Shown: positions 12,201-25,500 of the stretch, one piece after another
Layout of the letters: each line of letters begins with the position of its first letter
How positions within the stretch are numbered: the first letter of the stretch is position 1
Assembly: GCA_032622095.1 (NCBI GenBank)
Contig: CP136061.1
Coordinates: 237,419,815 to 237,483,814, forward strand
Length of the DNA: 64,000 nt
From: Siphonodentalium dalli
Lineage: Eukaryota > Mollusca > Scaphopoda > Gadilida > Siphonodentaliidae
Direction: 5' to 3'
Notes under the pieces: generated by a model
The model's database searches: none
What the model was told of the DNA's origin: nothing
Seen by the model: the letters and a program-made list of their open reading frames with translations, nothing else
Program-made: the position numbers and the translations under genes

Positions 12201-15200
12201 TTTGTGTATTTATTTCGCGTTTACAGTGGAATTATTCGTCCCGATTGAGGGAAAGTAAATAGTTAGTTACGTGGCCGTATAATTAGTACAAACTGATATC
12301 TGGTTAGGGCATTTCGTGTATGGGGGTTATTTTATTCAGTCTTTCCACAGAATAACGCAGGGAACTCAATTGTGAGGTTCAATTTACGTTTCACATCACT
12401 TTAAATGTGGCATTACTGATTGATGGATGGTTTAAACTATTATATATTTTGAAACTTCTGTTTGTGTGTATGTATGTGTGTTATAGACTCGAAAACTGCT
12501 CGACTGATCCGACTCAAATTTGGTAGGTAGGCCTACTTTGATCCCGGGAACAATATGGGCGGGTCCAATTTCATGTCTGACTGTCCTTGACCTTGACCTC
12601 GCTCAGGTGGAGGCAATCACAAAGAAATCCCTAAATAGCCCAGACGATGTCGGGCACATCAGCTAGTTATTTTATAAAGCTGTGAAAGTTCACAATAATG
12701 TAAGAAATTTGGATGTGGAGCATGATTTTCATATTCAGTGCGTTTGTCTGTAAGAAAATAGCCTGATTTCTCTCCCCTGAATTCTGTTATCTGCAGTTGC
12801 AAAACAGTTTTGAAATTGCTAAGATAACTTTTTTCTATTTCAATATTACTCAGTTCTATCATACAGTAATGCCCTAATTAATCGACTGCTTAACCACAGC
12901 AGAATTATGGGTAACTTTTCAGGATTTAGTCGGAAATATGGCTTGTTGCCATTCATCGGAAAGCTCTCGGGGAGTTACCCATAATTCTGCTGTGGTTAAG
13001 CAGTCGATTAATTAGGGCATTACTGTAGCTCTATCAGGTAGAAGAAGCTTATTTAAGTTATTTACTGACATTTGCTCTGTTGTGGTCTGCTTTTGTGAAA
13101 AAAAATGGTTAAAATTGAATGTTTTGTATGCAAGCCTGGATATAGTGTCTGACATTTGCAGAATGAGGTCCCGAGAGGGTGAATTTAGTGATGTTATCCC
13201 GCACAATGGGCTAGCATTACCAAATTCACCCTCTCGGGACCTCATTCTGCTTAGGCCTCATCTTCTGGGAAGTATCTATAGTCTCAAATCAACAGTTTGT
13301 AGTTACTTTTTGTTATCCTGCACAACATGCTAGCATCACTAAATTCACCCTCTGGGGACCTCATTCTGCTGAGGCCTAATCTCCTCTGAAATATCTTTAT
13401 TACCAAATTAACAAGTTTTTAAGATACATTATCTGTTTTAGTTCAGTTTCTCTCTATATCCCAAAATTGGTAGTTGACACAATGCACAATCGAGATGCCA
13501 ATGGGTGCCCATCACCATCTGAGTTTCCACATTAAATCTGAGTCGAAGTATTCCATAGCAGATGAGGCCATGCAGAATGAGGTCCCCAGAGGGTGAATTT
13601 AGTGATTCTAGCCAGCTGTGTGGGTAGCATCACTAAATACACCCTCTGGGGACCTCATTCTGCAAATGTCCAGCACCATCTTTTGAGGCCTGGTTATAGT
13701 TAGCAATCATTGCACTGATGATCATCAGACCTCCATAAAATACTGAATTGGGTAACAGGTCATCAGCAGTTACTCACCTGTGTATGGATAACCATTCTAT
13801 CAGAAGTCACACATGCTTACCTATCAACACAATGATAAGGGACAATACTTTACTGCTTTGTAGTTTCAAAATAAGACAAAGTCAGCAAATAAGTGCATTA
13901 AAGGTACTCAATCCGATCAGAGGGTCCACTTAGTACATTAAAGATACTCACTTAGTATATTAAAGGTACTCAATCCGACCAGACGCTCCTAAATTATTAT
14001 TTCTTTGGCTTCTGGGTAAAAAATATTTGATTCGAGTCGAGGAACCTACCCATCAAAGCTCAGAGTGATCAGATATCAATTTTTGAAGTTTGCTATTTCA
14101 ATTGTTTTTTGGGCCACAAACACGAGGAAGCATGAGGTCAAACGGAAATAATAAACTTCAAAAATCAATATCTGATCACTCTGAGCTTTGATGGGTAGGT
14201 TCGAATCAAATATTTTTTACCCCCGAAGTCAAAGAAATAGTAATTTAGGAGTGTCTGATCGGATTGAGTACCTTTAACTACCGACTGGACCTATTTTAGT
14301 TTTTGCAGTTCCAATGTATGCAAATTTTTATTTGTCATTTTTGTCTAACTCGAAATAAATCTTTTTGTGTGTGTTTGTTTTATATTTTTGTTTTGATTTC
14401 CTCAATGGTCCCACATTTATTTTTTTTCAATTTTCTGTCCAGCGTGAACCCTGGGAAAGACAGACCCCCCATTTTCCTTCCAATAGTGGGGTTAAAGAAC
14501 ATGTTTTGCTTTAAACTCAAGCACTGATTGTTAGAATTGATGTACTTTGGTATGGTGGCATATATTTCCACTTATGAATGTAACACCCTCGTAGCATATC
14601 GGTTATGGGACCTAGATGCCTTTCTATACTAAATACTCATTGACGAGTAGTTTCCTTAGGAAATGTTCAGAATATAAGGTTGTTTGTTGAACTTATTATC
14701 TGAACATTTCCCACCAATGAATATGAATAATTCTCCTCTTGTATTATTTCTGCCTGCCTGATTTTATTACCTGAACACCCCTCTAAATGAATAATAGACC
14801 ATTCCAATGTATACTTTGATAGCTGAGTAGGAGAATCCATTTAACTAGTCTTAGTGTACTTACTCATCAAAATTGAGGCTTGTTGTCCAGTCGAGTAACT
14901 CGTCCACTTCCCAGTCCTCTAACGCATCAGGTCCAGACTGCTCAACTGTTGCTATCATCCCTGCAGCAGCGCCCTCTATCAGGCCTATCGTCTCCTTATC
15001 GTCAGCTTTGGCTTTAAGCATTCCATCTTTGTACCTGAGGAACAAGTGAGAATCTTTTTGATAATTCATAAATATTAAGAAACTCAAGAAATAGCTCCAA
15101 CTCCTCAGTTTATTGCACACCCATTGCTTTGTTTTTGCGAAATACAGCAAAATATAGAAAGTTTCAAAAATATTCATCGGACAATACAAACTTTTTACAT

Positions 15201-18200
15201 TGACAACATCATTGACAAGCCAACTGCAACAGAAAATGTCTTCAGCTATTATTATGATTAATTTGTTTAATTATGTAAGGTATTATCAACATCAATTTTA
15301 GTATTCTGTAATCTACAGTTTCCATGGTGTGCAATAAACATAGAATGACAGTGACGTGGACTGGTTAATTAGTTAGTCGTGCCATGAGGAACAACTCAAA
15401 CCTCCGGCTCTCGTTGTACCATCGCGTCACAACAAACTTGTGCAATGAAGTTAAACAGTTCACACACTTGTGTCGTTCTATGATTTATCTATCTATTTAT
15501 TTCCTTGGTTGCCTATGAGCAAAATATTTTATAGTCCTATTATAATGATTTATTACACACTTAGCTGTGATTTATAAGGATTTCTCGGTGAATTAAAAGT
15601 GATACCTGTGAATTACGTCCCTGGTGAACGCACGTGATTAGCTGGTCGGGGAATATTTTGTCACATATAATCTTTAGAATTAGTGACTTTTAGTGGTGGA
15701 ATGTGTGTAATAAACAGAATAATCAATTGGTTTCAATGACTATGTGACATAATTCACTTGGGTAGCCGGTCCTATTGGTAAGACCCTTGTTCGCTCCGTT
15801 CACTCGGGTTTTACCAGACCCGGCTCCCCTCATGAACTATTTCAAGTAATCATCAAAAACAATTGATTACTCTCTATATCCTGGGCTCCCAACCTGAATT
15901 TGCATATTTTTAACATTTGCTTCCATATTGAAGTTTAATTTTTCCCTAACCAATTCACATTGCATGTCTTTTATTATCACATAGGGTAGTGACATCATGG
16001 TTAGTTGGCTACCTTGTCGACATCATTATTACCAAATTTCCTGTTAAAAGTTGATTTATCATTATTTATTGGTATGACTTATTATGGATGCCGTATTCTC
16101 AAATTCATTTCCTATTAGTCTGTTTAATTTTTTTTTTTTTTTATTATCAGAATCATCACTGGAGAAATTATTTTGTACTATGAGCAGGGTGTCAGAATTT
16201 TTTTTTTCAAACATGTATGATACCTTGTTACCTTTCGGAATTTTGGGGACCCATCGACCTAAAAAAATATTCTGTTTTAACAAGTTTTTTTCAGACCATT
16301 TTTAGACACCAACCCTTCCCTAGAAACACAAAATCAGAATTTTTCAGAAGAATAATAGAATTTTCACCATTTACTGTCTGTTTCCTGTCAACTACCTATT
16401 ACAGGTTGTATGTGATTAGCCTAGCTTGTCATGGCAGTGATTGCTTATGCAATGTGTCCATGCATTTTATGTTCGGAGTGACATCGACTGACATATACCG
16501 GGTATTTATTAATTTTACTACAAGACACAATCTATACTGGCTCGCAGTTTTGATGATAAAATTAGATTATCTCTATGTTTTAAGGCGAAAAGTAGTTGAA
16601 AAAATTGTATGACCTCCAAACCCCCTCGGCTATGTGTATCATTTTGTCAACTTAGACATGATAATTGTAATTTCGTTCTATCACAATTTGCCTTGAATTC
16701 GGCATTTCCTGGCAAAATTCCGAACAACAAGATGCTCTGTTGGGACACATTACAATGTGACAAGATATGAAATTTAATCATAGGTTTTTTCTCTAAAACA
16801 AAGCCAATTCACCACTGTCATGATATATATGATTCAACCACATACTGCCGCAGAACATGCAAGAGATTCACAACACACGTTTTTCTTAGAGTTTAATATA
16901 TGCCTGGGAATTGAAAAAACAGGAACCAGGAATGAAACCACTTCAGAACTGGGACTGTTCTCGGGAAATATATGCACAAGTTATATAACACGAGTTATGT
17001 ATAATTTGGCTAGTTTCGGTGACAGGGATTGATTGTAATACGATAATTTAGATTAACTAAAAAATATTCCAAATTGTTATATTTGACCTCCTTGGGCCAC
17101 ATAATGAATATAATGGTAATGATTTCATGTTTCCCCATGAAAGGAGCATGTCACCACGTTGTGACTTGTGTCGTGAGGTCATGGCTGTTCATAGGTCTCC
17201 AGACCAAACCTTAAGTCCTTAACCCTCAAATGATAACATGGTCAATTCTCTTCACACTTTATGTATCGTTTGCAGATATATAACATATATATTGCACTGT
17301 GGTCGAATTAAACAAAATTATGTGCAGTTGGTGTCCACTGATGTATGATATACCAAGTGTATGTACCGGTATGGTCATTTGTTGAATATATTATCTGAAC
17401 ATATCCTAAGGAAACTACTGGTCAAGGAGTATTTAGTAAAGAAAGGGTTCAGATAAAATTTGCTCACATTTTCTTCATCCAGTCAATTTTTTTCTTTTTT
17501 CTCTTTTTCTCAATATCCTGCTTCCTCTGAAGCTGAAAAATAAATACCACAGTCTTAACCCTTTCTATACTAAAAGGATTCTCCCACTCAGATATATAAG
17601 TATACCTTGGAATGGTCTATTATTCATCTTGAGGGATGTTAATGAAATATGAGCAGATTACAGATGATGAAAGATAATACAAGAGCAGAACAATTCATAT
17701 TCATTGGTTGGAAATGCTCAGAACTTATTATCTGAACATTTCCTAAGGAATAACTATTCATCAATGAGTATTTAGTACAGAAAGGGTTAATTTACTTGGA
17801 GCTATGCTTTGAGCACATCTGTTAACCCCTTCATGATGGGAGAGGATAGTGGTTGGGCACGAAGCGCCCAGGATGGTAGAAAAGAATAAGTGATCTTCCC
17901 ACTCTTGATGGAGTTACACTGGTGCAACATTAAATACCCTGTGCCAGTCCATCTCTTCTATATGCGAGTCGCCCATTGGGAGCCTCACACATATAAGAGA
18001 ATGCACTGGTTTACAAGGTCAAGGTAAATATTGTTAGACCAATGTATTCTCTTATATATGTGAGGCTCCCTTTGAGAGACTCATATATAAGAGAATGCAA
18101 TGGCACAGGGTATTCTAAATATTTCAGGAAGCTCCAGTCATGAAAGGGTTAAACCTTCCATAACTGGATTTCCTGAAATTTTGAGACAGGCATATGCCAA

Positions 18201-19492
18201 TGCATTCTCTTATATATTCAAGTCTCCCAGAGGGAGCCTCGCATATATAAGAGAGTACATTGGCCTAACAATATTTACCTTAACATTGTAAGCCAATGCA
18301 TTCTCTTATATTTGCGAGGCTCACTATGGGAGACTTGAATATAAGAGAATGAACTGGCACATGATCTTTACTGCTGCACCAGCGCAGCTCCTGTGATGAA
18401 AGGGTTAAATAAGTTTCTGCATGTTCTTAGTCTATATTACTACATATTTTGCATGACGGCTGGCAGCTTTTTATTTTGAACTTTTTGTTGGCAACAAGTC
18501 ATAAGTTTGCAATGCAAATTTTGAATGGTAATACTGGGTTTGTATAAACATTCTGTTCACCTGATTAATAACAAATTCTGACACGATACAAATGCTAAAA
18601 CATTGATGTGATTAAATTGTATGTTAGCATCAGTTATTTAAATAAATTTAAAACTTTCATGAACAGGGTGAGGCAAATTGAACATAAAGTAATATGACAG
18701 TAAACACAAACCTTGTCATGATGAAATTCATATTTTTTATGTGACGTCTCCCACGTGACTGGATCTGACATATTTCGTAACAATCTATCAGACACAAGCC
18801 GCCACCCATTGTTATCCATTCTCTGATACCATGAGCACCTGTCTGTCAAGGAAATATATTAACACCCAGATTAGTGTGTATATCAAGTTGTTGCAAAGAT
18901 TAGATTGGAAAACTTTATCCCGAGGTTCATGGTGGGAACTTCTCTGATGCAGCATTAAAGATCCTGTGCCAGTGCATTCTCTTATATATCCGAGTCTCCC
19001 ATAAGGAGCCTTGCATATATAAGAGTATGCACTGGCTTAGAAGGTCAAGGTAAATATTGTTAGGCCAATTTATTCTCTTATAAAAATATGCGAGGCTCCC
19101 TATGGGAGACTCGCATATACAGAGAATGCATTGGAACAGGGTTTTCGTAAAATTACAGGAAGCTCCAGTCATGGAATGGTTGATCAGTGGTAAACAAATG
19201 GAATTGATTCAGCCAACAAAAGTCATACCATTTCAGTCATATAAAAGACTGACATAGTGTGCTGCCAAGTTTGATAAACAAATCTATGAATATACCTTTA
19301 AAAGAGAATGCACTGGCTTACAAGGTCAAGGTAAATATTGTTAGGCCAATGTATTCTCGTATATATTCGAGGCACCATACGGAGACTAGATTATATAAGA
19401 TAATGCATTGGCACAGGGTTTTCGCAAAATTTCAGGAAGCTCCAGTCATGGAAGGGGTTAAAGATGGTCTATCTCTTCTTGATGCCACTTCC

Positions 19493-19538
<46 letters not shown>

Positions 19539-22500
19539 GTTCATGCGAAATAACATAAATTTGATAGAAGTCGGTTTAAAAAACAACAAGTACAGTAATG
19601 CCCTAATTAATCGACTCCATAACCACAGCAGAATTATGGGTAACTTTTCAGGATTTAGTCGGAAATATGGCTTGTTGCCATTCATCGGAAAGCTCTCGGA
19701 GCTTTCCGATGAATGGCAACAAGCCATATTTCCGACTAAATCCTGAAAAGTTACCCATAATTCTGCTGTGGTTATGGAGTCGATTAATTAGGGCATTACT
19801 GTACATGTAAGACAGATAGTGTTTGTTCTTATTTTCATTATTAATAATCCAATGAGATTTTACATAAGAGAACCATTGTTACGTATAAGCATTCTGTTAT
19901 GATGACATTATCGATCAAAGTCCAATTAGACCAATAAAATACCCAGGTTTAATCAAAACTCGACGGTGAACATTGGAAAAGTTAAAAGAATTTAAATCCA
20001 TTTAAAACATATTAAATTTAGACTAAAATATTACATTTAAACTCACTACGGTGATTAACAATATTGTTTACAAATCAATGTAATTGTTTTGTTTACACAA
20101 CAATGGTTTCAACAGGCAAAATTTCTTTATTGGAAGGCTATCAATAATTAATATAAGAACAAAGATGATCTATTTCTCTATGTGCTTTTTGGTGGTGATG
20201 TTTTTACAGACTTTTATAATTTTTGAAAATTTACCACCACGAGTGCCTTGTGTCCCTTCAAAATATGTACATACCATCTTGTATCCTTGGCCCGGTGGTA
20301 TTATGTATTCCCTTCCCCATCTTGAGCTTAGCTGATGCTTTTGTGTAATCTTTGGGACTGTTTGCACACATATCCACCACTGGACGATGAGTATAAATCT
20401 TGTAGTATATATTAGGAGGAAAACGTTCCTAAAAATAAAGTCATAACTATATAAGTACATCTCTTTCATTTCAATAGTAATTAACTCTAAAATTGTTAAA
20501 ATAAGTATATATCCAGGCAAAAGTGAATGCTATATGAATTATGTCATCACAAAATTATACAAATTGCAATTACTTCATAGCTGATGGATTCTCCCTATGG
20601 CTACAGATGAGCCAGAAATCACTACAGTCTACAGACGATGACTATACAACACAACGATAAATACAAACATTAGTCTGTGAAAAGTCAATTTCTTGTTTCT
20701 TTGACAATTTTTTTATTTCTGCTGAACACACAAACGAAGCATTCCATCTCCGCATTGGCTAGCTCCGGCCAAATTTCAGATGCCAGTGGTCAACAGATAT
20801 CCATAAAACGTTTGCTGATAGATTCCGCATGATATATCAAGTATCTATGACAAATATTTGGACTGAGATGGCAGTCACCACTCCTCACGTTTTCAACACA
20901 TTTGAAAATAGTTACAAACTACTGTAATGAATCGCAAATCTGAAATGGGTCATTATGATCTCACTTCCGCATTTCCCCAAATCAAAAATTAAACCCTATA
21001 TGTATAAGTATAATCCTATGTATTAAAATATTGGGGATGGGGTCAAATTTAATTTGGATGCCTGTTCTCACTTATGCACATGTTTGTATAAAAAAAATGT
21101 ATCGCAATTATTTCATACCCATTAAAATTCCCTCATCATATTAAATGGGAATAGAAAGATTGCACAAGCAGGGTTTTGGGACCATGCACGCGAGCCTGAG
21201 ATGGGGAAACTTCATTTTGCATGGCCTTAGCAAGTCTAAATGTAATTATAGTAAGAAATGAAGAGAGGCAATAGCTTCTGGTTCTCGTTAGTTCACCGCA
21301 AGCAATGGGGAATGAATCTTTAGACACTGAACCTCGCTTATGGAGCTGGTTTATGAGTTGGCTTGCACAAATGACTAGGACAAGAGCGTAATTTTTGAAA
21401 GTGTCTTGTGTCTATATCATGTAATTGGCTAAAGATGGTATATCTCTTCCCTAAACTTTCTGTATAGATTTAGGGGTGCAAAATGATAATTTTGAGTCAG
21501 TGAAACCACTCAACAGTAGCATTGTCATTAGGAAATGAGTTTTTTCTCCAATTATTTTCTATGAACCGAGACTTAAAATGTAGCTATTTTTAGAACATTA
21601 CAACATATTGATCTTTTAAAACACTTAAGAGAAATATTTGTAAACATCAGATGTTTCTTGTGTGATTATTTGGGAACAGCAGTGCTAAGGTGGCTACAAA
21701 ATAAATATTCCTAGAAATGTTGTTGTTGTTGGAAGTGGTATCAAGAAGAGATAGGGCATCTTTAACCCATCCATGACTGAAGCTTCCTGAAATTTTGCGA
21801 AAACCCTGTGCCAATGGATTATCTTATATATGCGAGTCTCCGTTGGGTGCCTCGCATATATACGAGAATATATTGGCCTAACAATATTTACCTTGACCTT
21901 GTATGCCAGTGCATTCTCTTATATATGTGAGGCTCCTTAGGCCTTTTATTTTTGATAAAGTGGTTTACGGAATTTTTGCCCATTGGTTCAGTCGGGTCGG
22001 ACGAAAAAAAATAAAAAATAAAATGGCAATATCCATTTTTTTTTTTTTAGGTTCGTAAACATGTATGTCAGCACTTCTGTCAGGGGGGCTTCCAGAATGA
22101 AGATAATACATTATACTTGGGAAAAAACACAATATTTGGTGTCAATATTCCGAATAATTCAAAAAAATAAAGATTTGAGAATGTTTTAATATTGAGTATA
22201 TACTGCTCCAGATATATTGCATCTGACAGTATTAAAGTCACGGCTTTCCATCCATATATTACTCTAGTGACCCAAATAAATGTACCTGTACGATTATTAT
22301 TTTTAAAGTGAAAGTCCACCCTGTACGATTCTTATTTGGGCCCTACGATTATTACATTTAATGAAACATTTCTGATTTATTGGAATGCTCACATAAAAGT
22401 GTGCATTACGTGGAAGAATAACATGTAAATTTGTGCCAAGACACCGCCCTTCTCAATCCCAGCGCAACATATATGTGATCGGGTCAACGTTGGTGTGTTT

Positions 22501-25500
22501 TCGGCCGTTTTCCCAACATGGAAACACATTTCTGCTCCCAGTTTCCCAAACATTTCCACCCGTTCTATTATTCCGACCCCTACGATTATTATAAATCATA
22601 GCATTTTCCACCCCGTACGATTATTCGGGACATGAGAGTATATCAAAGAATGACATCACAGGAAGCCTGTCAGCCCCTTTAAATGGGTAGGACAATTTTA
22701 CAAAAATCATGTGTGTGGACATAGTTCATCATGTGATGATGCCTCCCCATTGCTCCTTCAACTCCCACCCCAATTAGTATGTTTTACTTCACCCCCCCCC
22801 CCCCCCCCCCCACACCAAATTAACTTCACCCCATGGCTGCACCCAAGTTCACAAAAACTTCTAGTTTACTCCATGGTCAAAATAATTCTAAACAATTTTT
22901 TAACAGGACACCCAAATAATCAACAAACGGATTTAAAATTTAATAGTACCATAAATCTGCAGTATACCGGTTTGCATCTCCGACCAGCGTTTGAAAACTG
23001 AAGGTATTCGTGACCAATAAATGTATAAAGCCGACAAATGTCCGATAAATTGATGACACCTGTTTACACTTCCGGGTTTGGAAGATGAAATACATGGGAC
23101 ATAACTCCAAATTCCAATCGATTTAAAAGTGCAGATTTTTACAAAAGTATAACTGGACATGTACCTTTTAGGTGGAAGATTGTTATAAGCATTTTTTTTC
23201 TTGTTGGCATCGAGCATTTACATCAATATTAGGTTAATACTGATTTTCGTCGCACTCTCCATGACGGTCGTAGTGATAAATCATATCACGAAATTTGGAA
23301 ACGCCGTCACCATGAAGAGCGCGACTATTACAAAAGCTACCCAGTATCGATTAAATACTGTACTAATTGTACGGGAATGACTCGCCGAGATCAGGGGATG
23401 AGTTTGCCCAATCAAAAACTGATATGAAAAGTATGATGATCGGAGAAATTATTTATTTTTTATAGTCGGAGGAAATAATAAACAAAAAAATTATAATCGG
23501 GTTTTTTTTTTTTGAGCGGACGTATTTTAAAGGGGTCGGCGGATCCGTAAACCACTAAATCAAAAACAAGAGGCCTTATGGGAGACTCGCATATATAAGA
23601 GAATGCACTGGCACAGGATCTTTAATGCTGCACCAGCGGAGCTCTCGTCATGAAAGGGTTAAGGGCTATATAAATTGGAACACACTATTATAAATACTAA
23701 CACCAGCAAGTCTGAATTTGACATGAATTCCTGACGCTGCATCCAACAATTTAGATTCGTTTGGATTAATACACTTCAGCATGAGACTAGGATCACCTCT
23801 GTTCCTAAAATTTATCAGCTCCTTGTAATATTTGTAGACCTGCATATCCTGAAGGAAAAAAAACACATTAGTACTCTGTTTACTTTACATCCATCATAAC
23901 AAACAAAGCCAAACCCATCATCACCTACAATTTCTACAAATTTTTCAACAATACCCCCCATGAAGGTTTTTGAGAGGCAAATGGCGAGGCAAATTATCCT
24001 GAAATTATATTGCCTTATGCCACAGATCAAATTCTTGGTGGTTTGAATTACCTTTTACAGATATCAACACTTGTCATCTTAAACATCTTGGTGGGGAAAC
24101 CGTACAAGCACTGAGGGTGTGGACAGGCAGGTAGCTATATATATCCATTAATAATTGGCAGTTAAAACATAACTCAATTACATATTAATGATAAACCAGT
24201 TATCACCCATGTGAATATCCCATGGGGAGATGACAAATATAAGCTGACACAGCTTACAGTCAGATCCCTTTCTCATCTAGTATATATGCTGGGACACACG
24301 TGTTAACATTTTGTAATGTATGTGTTGTATGTTAAATGATATATGTATGTACAAACTTGTTATTGATAATAAGATATTGTTTATACTAATATCAACATGG
24401 ATGGTATACTTACAGAATCAGTGACCTCAATATTTACCATGGAATCAGTTGACTTCTTTGGATCAGAAAGTAATTGTTTTTCCATAAATTTGTAGACATT
24501 TTATTTTTTTAATGATTTTCATTTGGTTAATGGCTTAATTCAGCACTAAATAGCTACAAAATCAAGGAATAATGCATGAGTGAATTATTGGAAAATATTT
24601 GAGGTCCCCTGATCCTCAGTTTACTGTCATCCAAATTATTGATCACTTTTAAATATTACATGATGCTGAAAATATAAGTGATAAGTATATGGTAATGTAA
24701 ACATAGTGGCATGAAAGGTTAATAAAGGAAAGTGTCAATGACCCTGTAGCTCAACTAGGGGAGGCATTATTAATTTTATGCTGAGCAATCAACAGAATGT
24801 AAAGTCAAAAAGTTTCAGTAAATGGATTATTGTGTCAATGAAATTATTTTCATTTCAAACATTTCTCCAATAAATGTGGGCTGCAGGGTGTACCGATGGA
24901 TTCAAATTTGAAAACCAAGATGTCTGAAGGTGCCAGACGGCCGTGATTTAAACTTTTTTTTTGAAAAAATTGGACAGCTGCCATCTAGAGGTCACCCCAA
25001 AGAACCATATGATGCTCAGATGTGGGATGAGGGATGTGGCATGTAGGGTGTACCAAAGGTATTTTGTCATAAGAAGAGTAAAATCCAAGAATGGCAACTG
25101 GTGACCGTGTTGTCGGTTCCCATCTAGAGGTCACCCCGAAGATTGTTTTGAAGTTTGGTGATGACCGAATGAGGGATGTTGCCTGTAGGTGGAGCCTGAG
25201 GATTTAGTCATGCAAAGGGAATTTCAAGATGGCTATGTTTTTCATTGATAATCAATAAAATTTGATAGCTCCCATCTAAAGGTGATCCCAAACATGTCTG
25301 TAAAACATTTCTCCAAAAATGCAGGGTGTGCCGATGGATTCAAATTTTAAATCCAACAAGAAATTATGCCATTGAAATATATCCATGTAAAAAAGGACGA
25401 CCATGCAGTCACAACCTGCACTACTCAGAACTCAATGTGTTGACTTATATGAACGTCAAGATTTAATTAACTATAAATATTTATTATAGTAACCAATTGC

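Noticed and set aside
19259-19727. ORFs with poly-Asn (plus) and poly-Cys (minus)
   Set aside because: Translation of an (AAC)n microsatellite and a hairpin MITE. No gene structure.
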